Below, in pieces: positions 63,401-64,000 of a DNA stretch of 64,000 nucleotides; the stretch's first letter is position 1; the number at the start of each line of letters is the position of its first letter. Location: positions 1-64,000 of the forward strand of contig JAMFSR010000013.1 of assembly GCA_026225395.1 (NCBI GenBank), read 5' to 3'. The notes beneath the pieces were generated by a model that was not told the origin of the DNA, made no database searches, and worked only from the letters and a program-made list of their open reading frames with translations. Both the position numbers and the translations under genes were made by a program. This DNA is from Granulicella sapmiensis. Its GTDB lineage: Bacteria; Acidobacteriota; Terriglobia; Terriglobales; Acidobacteriaceae.

Positions 63401-64000
63401 CCGTAAAGTTGAAGTTCCCGGCGACGGTCGGCATACCTGTAATAGTGCCCGCGCTAGACAAGCTAAGACCTGCGGGCAGCGCTCCGCTGGCTAGTGTCGT
63501 CGAGAAGCTATAAGGCACCTGACCGCCGCTCGCAGTGAGGGATTGGTTATAGGCCACACCGAAGATGCCAGCAAGGAGCGTCGTTGGGGTTACGGAAATT
63601 ATCGGCGCGCTGACGGTGATCGACACAATTGCGGGCGCAGAGGTCCCCGCTGGGTTGGTCGCCGTATAGGTAAAGCTGTCGGCGCCGTAGTAGCCGGTCG
63701 TTGGAGTATAAGTAATCGTAGTTCCACTTGCGGTCGCGTTGCCATGGGCTGCGACAGAGCTTACGGCCAAGCTGGTCGGCGCGCCCCCGGAAATATTCAG
63801 CACGATCTGATTGTTGGTGGAGTCGTAGGCTACCATCGCGGACGTCGCGCTGGCCACAACCGGTGCAACAAAGGTGTACTGGTCGGACACAGAAGTGGTG
63901 CTCGTTCCTCCTGGCGTGGTTACGATGACATCGACAGTACCCGCAGCGTTGCCAGGAGCGGTTGCTGTAATCGAGTTATCATCAACGACCAAAAAGTGGG
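57408..64000 (-). CDS. Giant Ig/IPT/NHL-repeat surface protein, 5' end outside the window
   Basis: About 2,197 codons are visible, and the frame is open through base 64000, so the N-terminus is upstream. The order from the N-terminal side is: IPT/TIG domain, cadherin-like and putative-Ig (He_PIG) repeats, a fibronectin-III segment, more He_PIG repeats, a choice-of-anchor segment, six or seven NHL blades (VAVDGSGNIFVADSGNNAVKEI type), another IPT and several He_PIG repeats (SGGTGSLTYSVSP type), two HTYGDAPF repeats, an MBG-like domain and a Big_3-type Ig domain. It ends with a hydrophobic stretch (APVLFALFLLPFVG), then LAAIASLTGCSDDG and a last Ig strand. It is likely surface-exposed. No enzyme motif is seen. 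Confidence 0.85.
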   Translation of the reverse strand, partial: HFLVVDDNSITATAPGNAAGTVDVIVTTPGGTSTTSVSDQYTFVAPVVASATSAMVAYDSTNNQIVLNISGGAPTSLAVSSVAAHGNATASGTTITYTPTTGYYGADSFTYTATNPAGTSAPAIVSITVSAPIISVTPTTLLAGIFGVAYNQSLTASGGQVPYSFSTTLASGALPAGLSLSSAGTITGMPTVAGNFNFTVTVIDSSTPISASFTSSTISLTINATAPGAPTIDTATAGNGQATVSFTAPASNGGAAITGYTVTSSPGAFIKTGTACPLTVTGLTNGTTYTFTVAATNSVGTGALSSASNAVTPGQPIATQLIAFENVTQGAVSTFTPVHGTGGTGSLRYSVSPSLPPAFTIDPSSGVIAGTPTNTSTATLYSVTITDVNGTSVSQTFTLTVNPALVVTQVIPSISVAQNYATTPLIPVSGSGGTPSLSYSVSPTLPGNLSMNVSTGTITGTPVIASPMTVYTVKVVDATGVTLSAMFSLEVDAATSVIAPVTNVGSTSTTQTVTLAFAQDATLNSTLANAIQVLTQGAPDLDFNYVAGGTCTPATAYLSGDACTVDISFTPTHPGTRYGAATLTDASGAVVAVSYISGTGIGPQITFNPGAQSTLGNGFNGPNNVVVDGRGDIFVADFYNQAVKEILYTAGSYGPPTSVGANFSGPVGVAVDGSGNIFVADSTGNAVKEILAASGYTAVKNLGSGFIKPRGVAVDGSGNVFVADYGNNAVKEILAVGGYTTVTTLGNGFNLTFGVAVDASGNAFVLDSSSQVKEITAASGYTTVTPINPLGSSFNGPLGVSVDGVGNIFIADTGNSAVKEISAASGYTTINTLSGNFSSPFGVTVDGSGNVFVADAGNNQVVKLDYADPPSLTFGSENDGSSSAVQFFQIANNGNAPLTAILPGLGISTNFSQVTGSGTPTDCTAGFSLAPAMACNVGIAFTPTPVINGPVTGTAIFTDNSLNVNPSVTQTIPLSGTAMYVPPVITGLNPSMGSTAGGNTVTIMGANLAGATAVLFGGVPATNITSTSSQITATAPADSAGLVDVIVTAAAGTNSATAADGYTFVTPVVASNGGANIIYDSTSNAITLNYVSGIPTSVAIDSVPKHGTAAASGINITYTPTTGYFGTDSFTYTATNGAGTSAPATILLTISAPRISVTPATLASGTVGTPYSQSLTASGGQMPYSFSMTLASGSLPTGLSLSSAGVISGTPTAAGTFTFTVIGTDSSTATHAIFTSTTLSLTIVPAPPTITSVNPAMGSVMGDTSVTVSGSSFITGTTLTFGGIAAGNINIINATTLTAMTPGHAIGVVDIVVNNGYGSQTLSHGFTYTPILTANQKIASTALTQNYAATPFTPVAGSGGAGSLVYSVSPGLPTGLSMAASNGIVTGTPTVTITARTYTVTVTDSNNVTATAVFTLTVNPEVMSTQSIASKILTQSYATPSFLPVTGSGGTGTLAYSISPNLPAGLVFSTSVGGITGTPTAASTTATYTVTVTDANGAAAKANFSLTVNSTVIGSQSVASIALTQNHVALPVIPITGTGGTQPLTYSISPNLAAGLNFDSGTGTITGTPNVTNTAVSYAVTVTDSNGATAAATFNLTVNGAVVANQTEASASLVVAQVATAFAPVKGTGGTGSLTYSVLPTLPPGLNMASETGTITGTPGVVSAGSNYAVTVADSNGATATAIFSLAVVTEAPTITFTIPAHTYGDAPFSVSASSNSTGTFNYSVVSGPATISGSTVTLTGAGTIVLQASQAAAGNYSIGTQTTSFLVDKDAPTIVFSVGNHTYGDAPFVVTATSNSTGTFSYTVVSGPAAIAGATVTLTGVGPVVLLASEATDPNHTAGTQQAGFTVSQMTLSLTANNATRYYGAANSAFTGSITGAEYGDTFMEDFSANAGVLSDVGTYAIVPSALGANLADYVVAASNGTLSVTQAPTITSLKASGTSINPNQTVTLTATVASTTSGMPTQTVTFLDNGNILQTLPLTSGSALYTTALSGGITHLITANYAGDSNFLPSSTGASSIPVNVAPFDLTLTDTGANVLTVAPGKTATYTFTVSPNFGTFAAPVTFTVAGLPAGATATFSPSTIPINGAAQTVTMTIQTSAPIARNAKPDNPFGRGAAPVLFALFLLPFVGNQKLRRRMSSRALAIATSLICLAAIASLTGCSDDGFLMQQPQTYTLAVTVTSGTLQHTNTVTLIVQ

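Overview
The window looks like a chromosome segment of an acidobacterium (Acidobacteriota, Terriglobales / Acidobacteriaceae type, e.g. a Granulicella, Edaphobacter or Terriglobus relative). This rests on gene families typical of that group: a TonB-dependent receptor with an N-terminal carboxypeptidase-regulatory domain, a VWFA-related 'acidobacterial' protein, membrane-anchored regulators of a kind common there, giant Ig/NHL-repeat surface proteins, and many Tat- or Sec-exported glycoside hydrolases. No rRNA or marker gene is present, so genus is not assignable.

Positions 1-45.7 kb form a large glycan-utilisation locus. It holds the tail of a beta-helix protein, two LacI-type regulators, a VWFA protein, an Oar-like TonB-dependent receptor, two GH92 alpha-mannosidase-type enzymes, three GH2 enzymes, two GH3 enzymes, a GH71/99-like enzyme, a sialate O-acetylesterase-like protein, two SGNH esterases (one frameshifted), a ROK sugar kinase broken by three frameshifts, a seven-heme cytochrome/TPR protein and a lipoprotein with chitobiase C-terminal-type repeats. 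Two paralogous membrane-bound winged-helix-like regulators also lie in it. The locus is tied together by a 16-bp operator-like motif (about ATGGTWRCGHTGYCAT, central CG). I find it nine times, nearly all in promoter regions: before lacI2, the VWFA gene, the receptor, the GH2-cytochrome unit (twice), the SGNH-GH3-GH92-GH3 unit, the GH71/99 gene, the repeat lipoprotein and the acetylesterase. The picture is a LacI-family regulon that imports and dismantles a decorated, probably mannose-containing oligosaccharide. The substrate is inferred, not shown.

Positions 45.7-47.4 kb are a scar: the 3' part of a tRNA-Ala, then the C-terminal end of a tyrosine integrase joined to the front of a DUF1016-type nuclease gene. 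This is what a degraded tRNA-borne integrated element would leave.

Positions 47.4-56.6 kb (minus strand) hold an NHLM-type peptide export operon, in transcription order: a nitrile-hydratase-leader (NHLP) precursor, a TolC-type outer membrane channel, an HlyD-type adaptor, a C39 peptidase/ABC exporter, a second ABC exporter with a degenerate peptidase-like region, and a cyclic-nucleotide-binding protein. The precursor is odd: it contains two leader units in tandem and stops exactly at the double glycine, so no core peptide is encoded after it. No RiPP tailoring enzyme is visible. Positions 56.7-64 kb carry a small outer membrane beta-barrel protein and the C-terminal 2,197 or so residues of a giant Ig/IPT/NHL-repeat protein that runs off the window.
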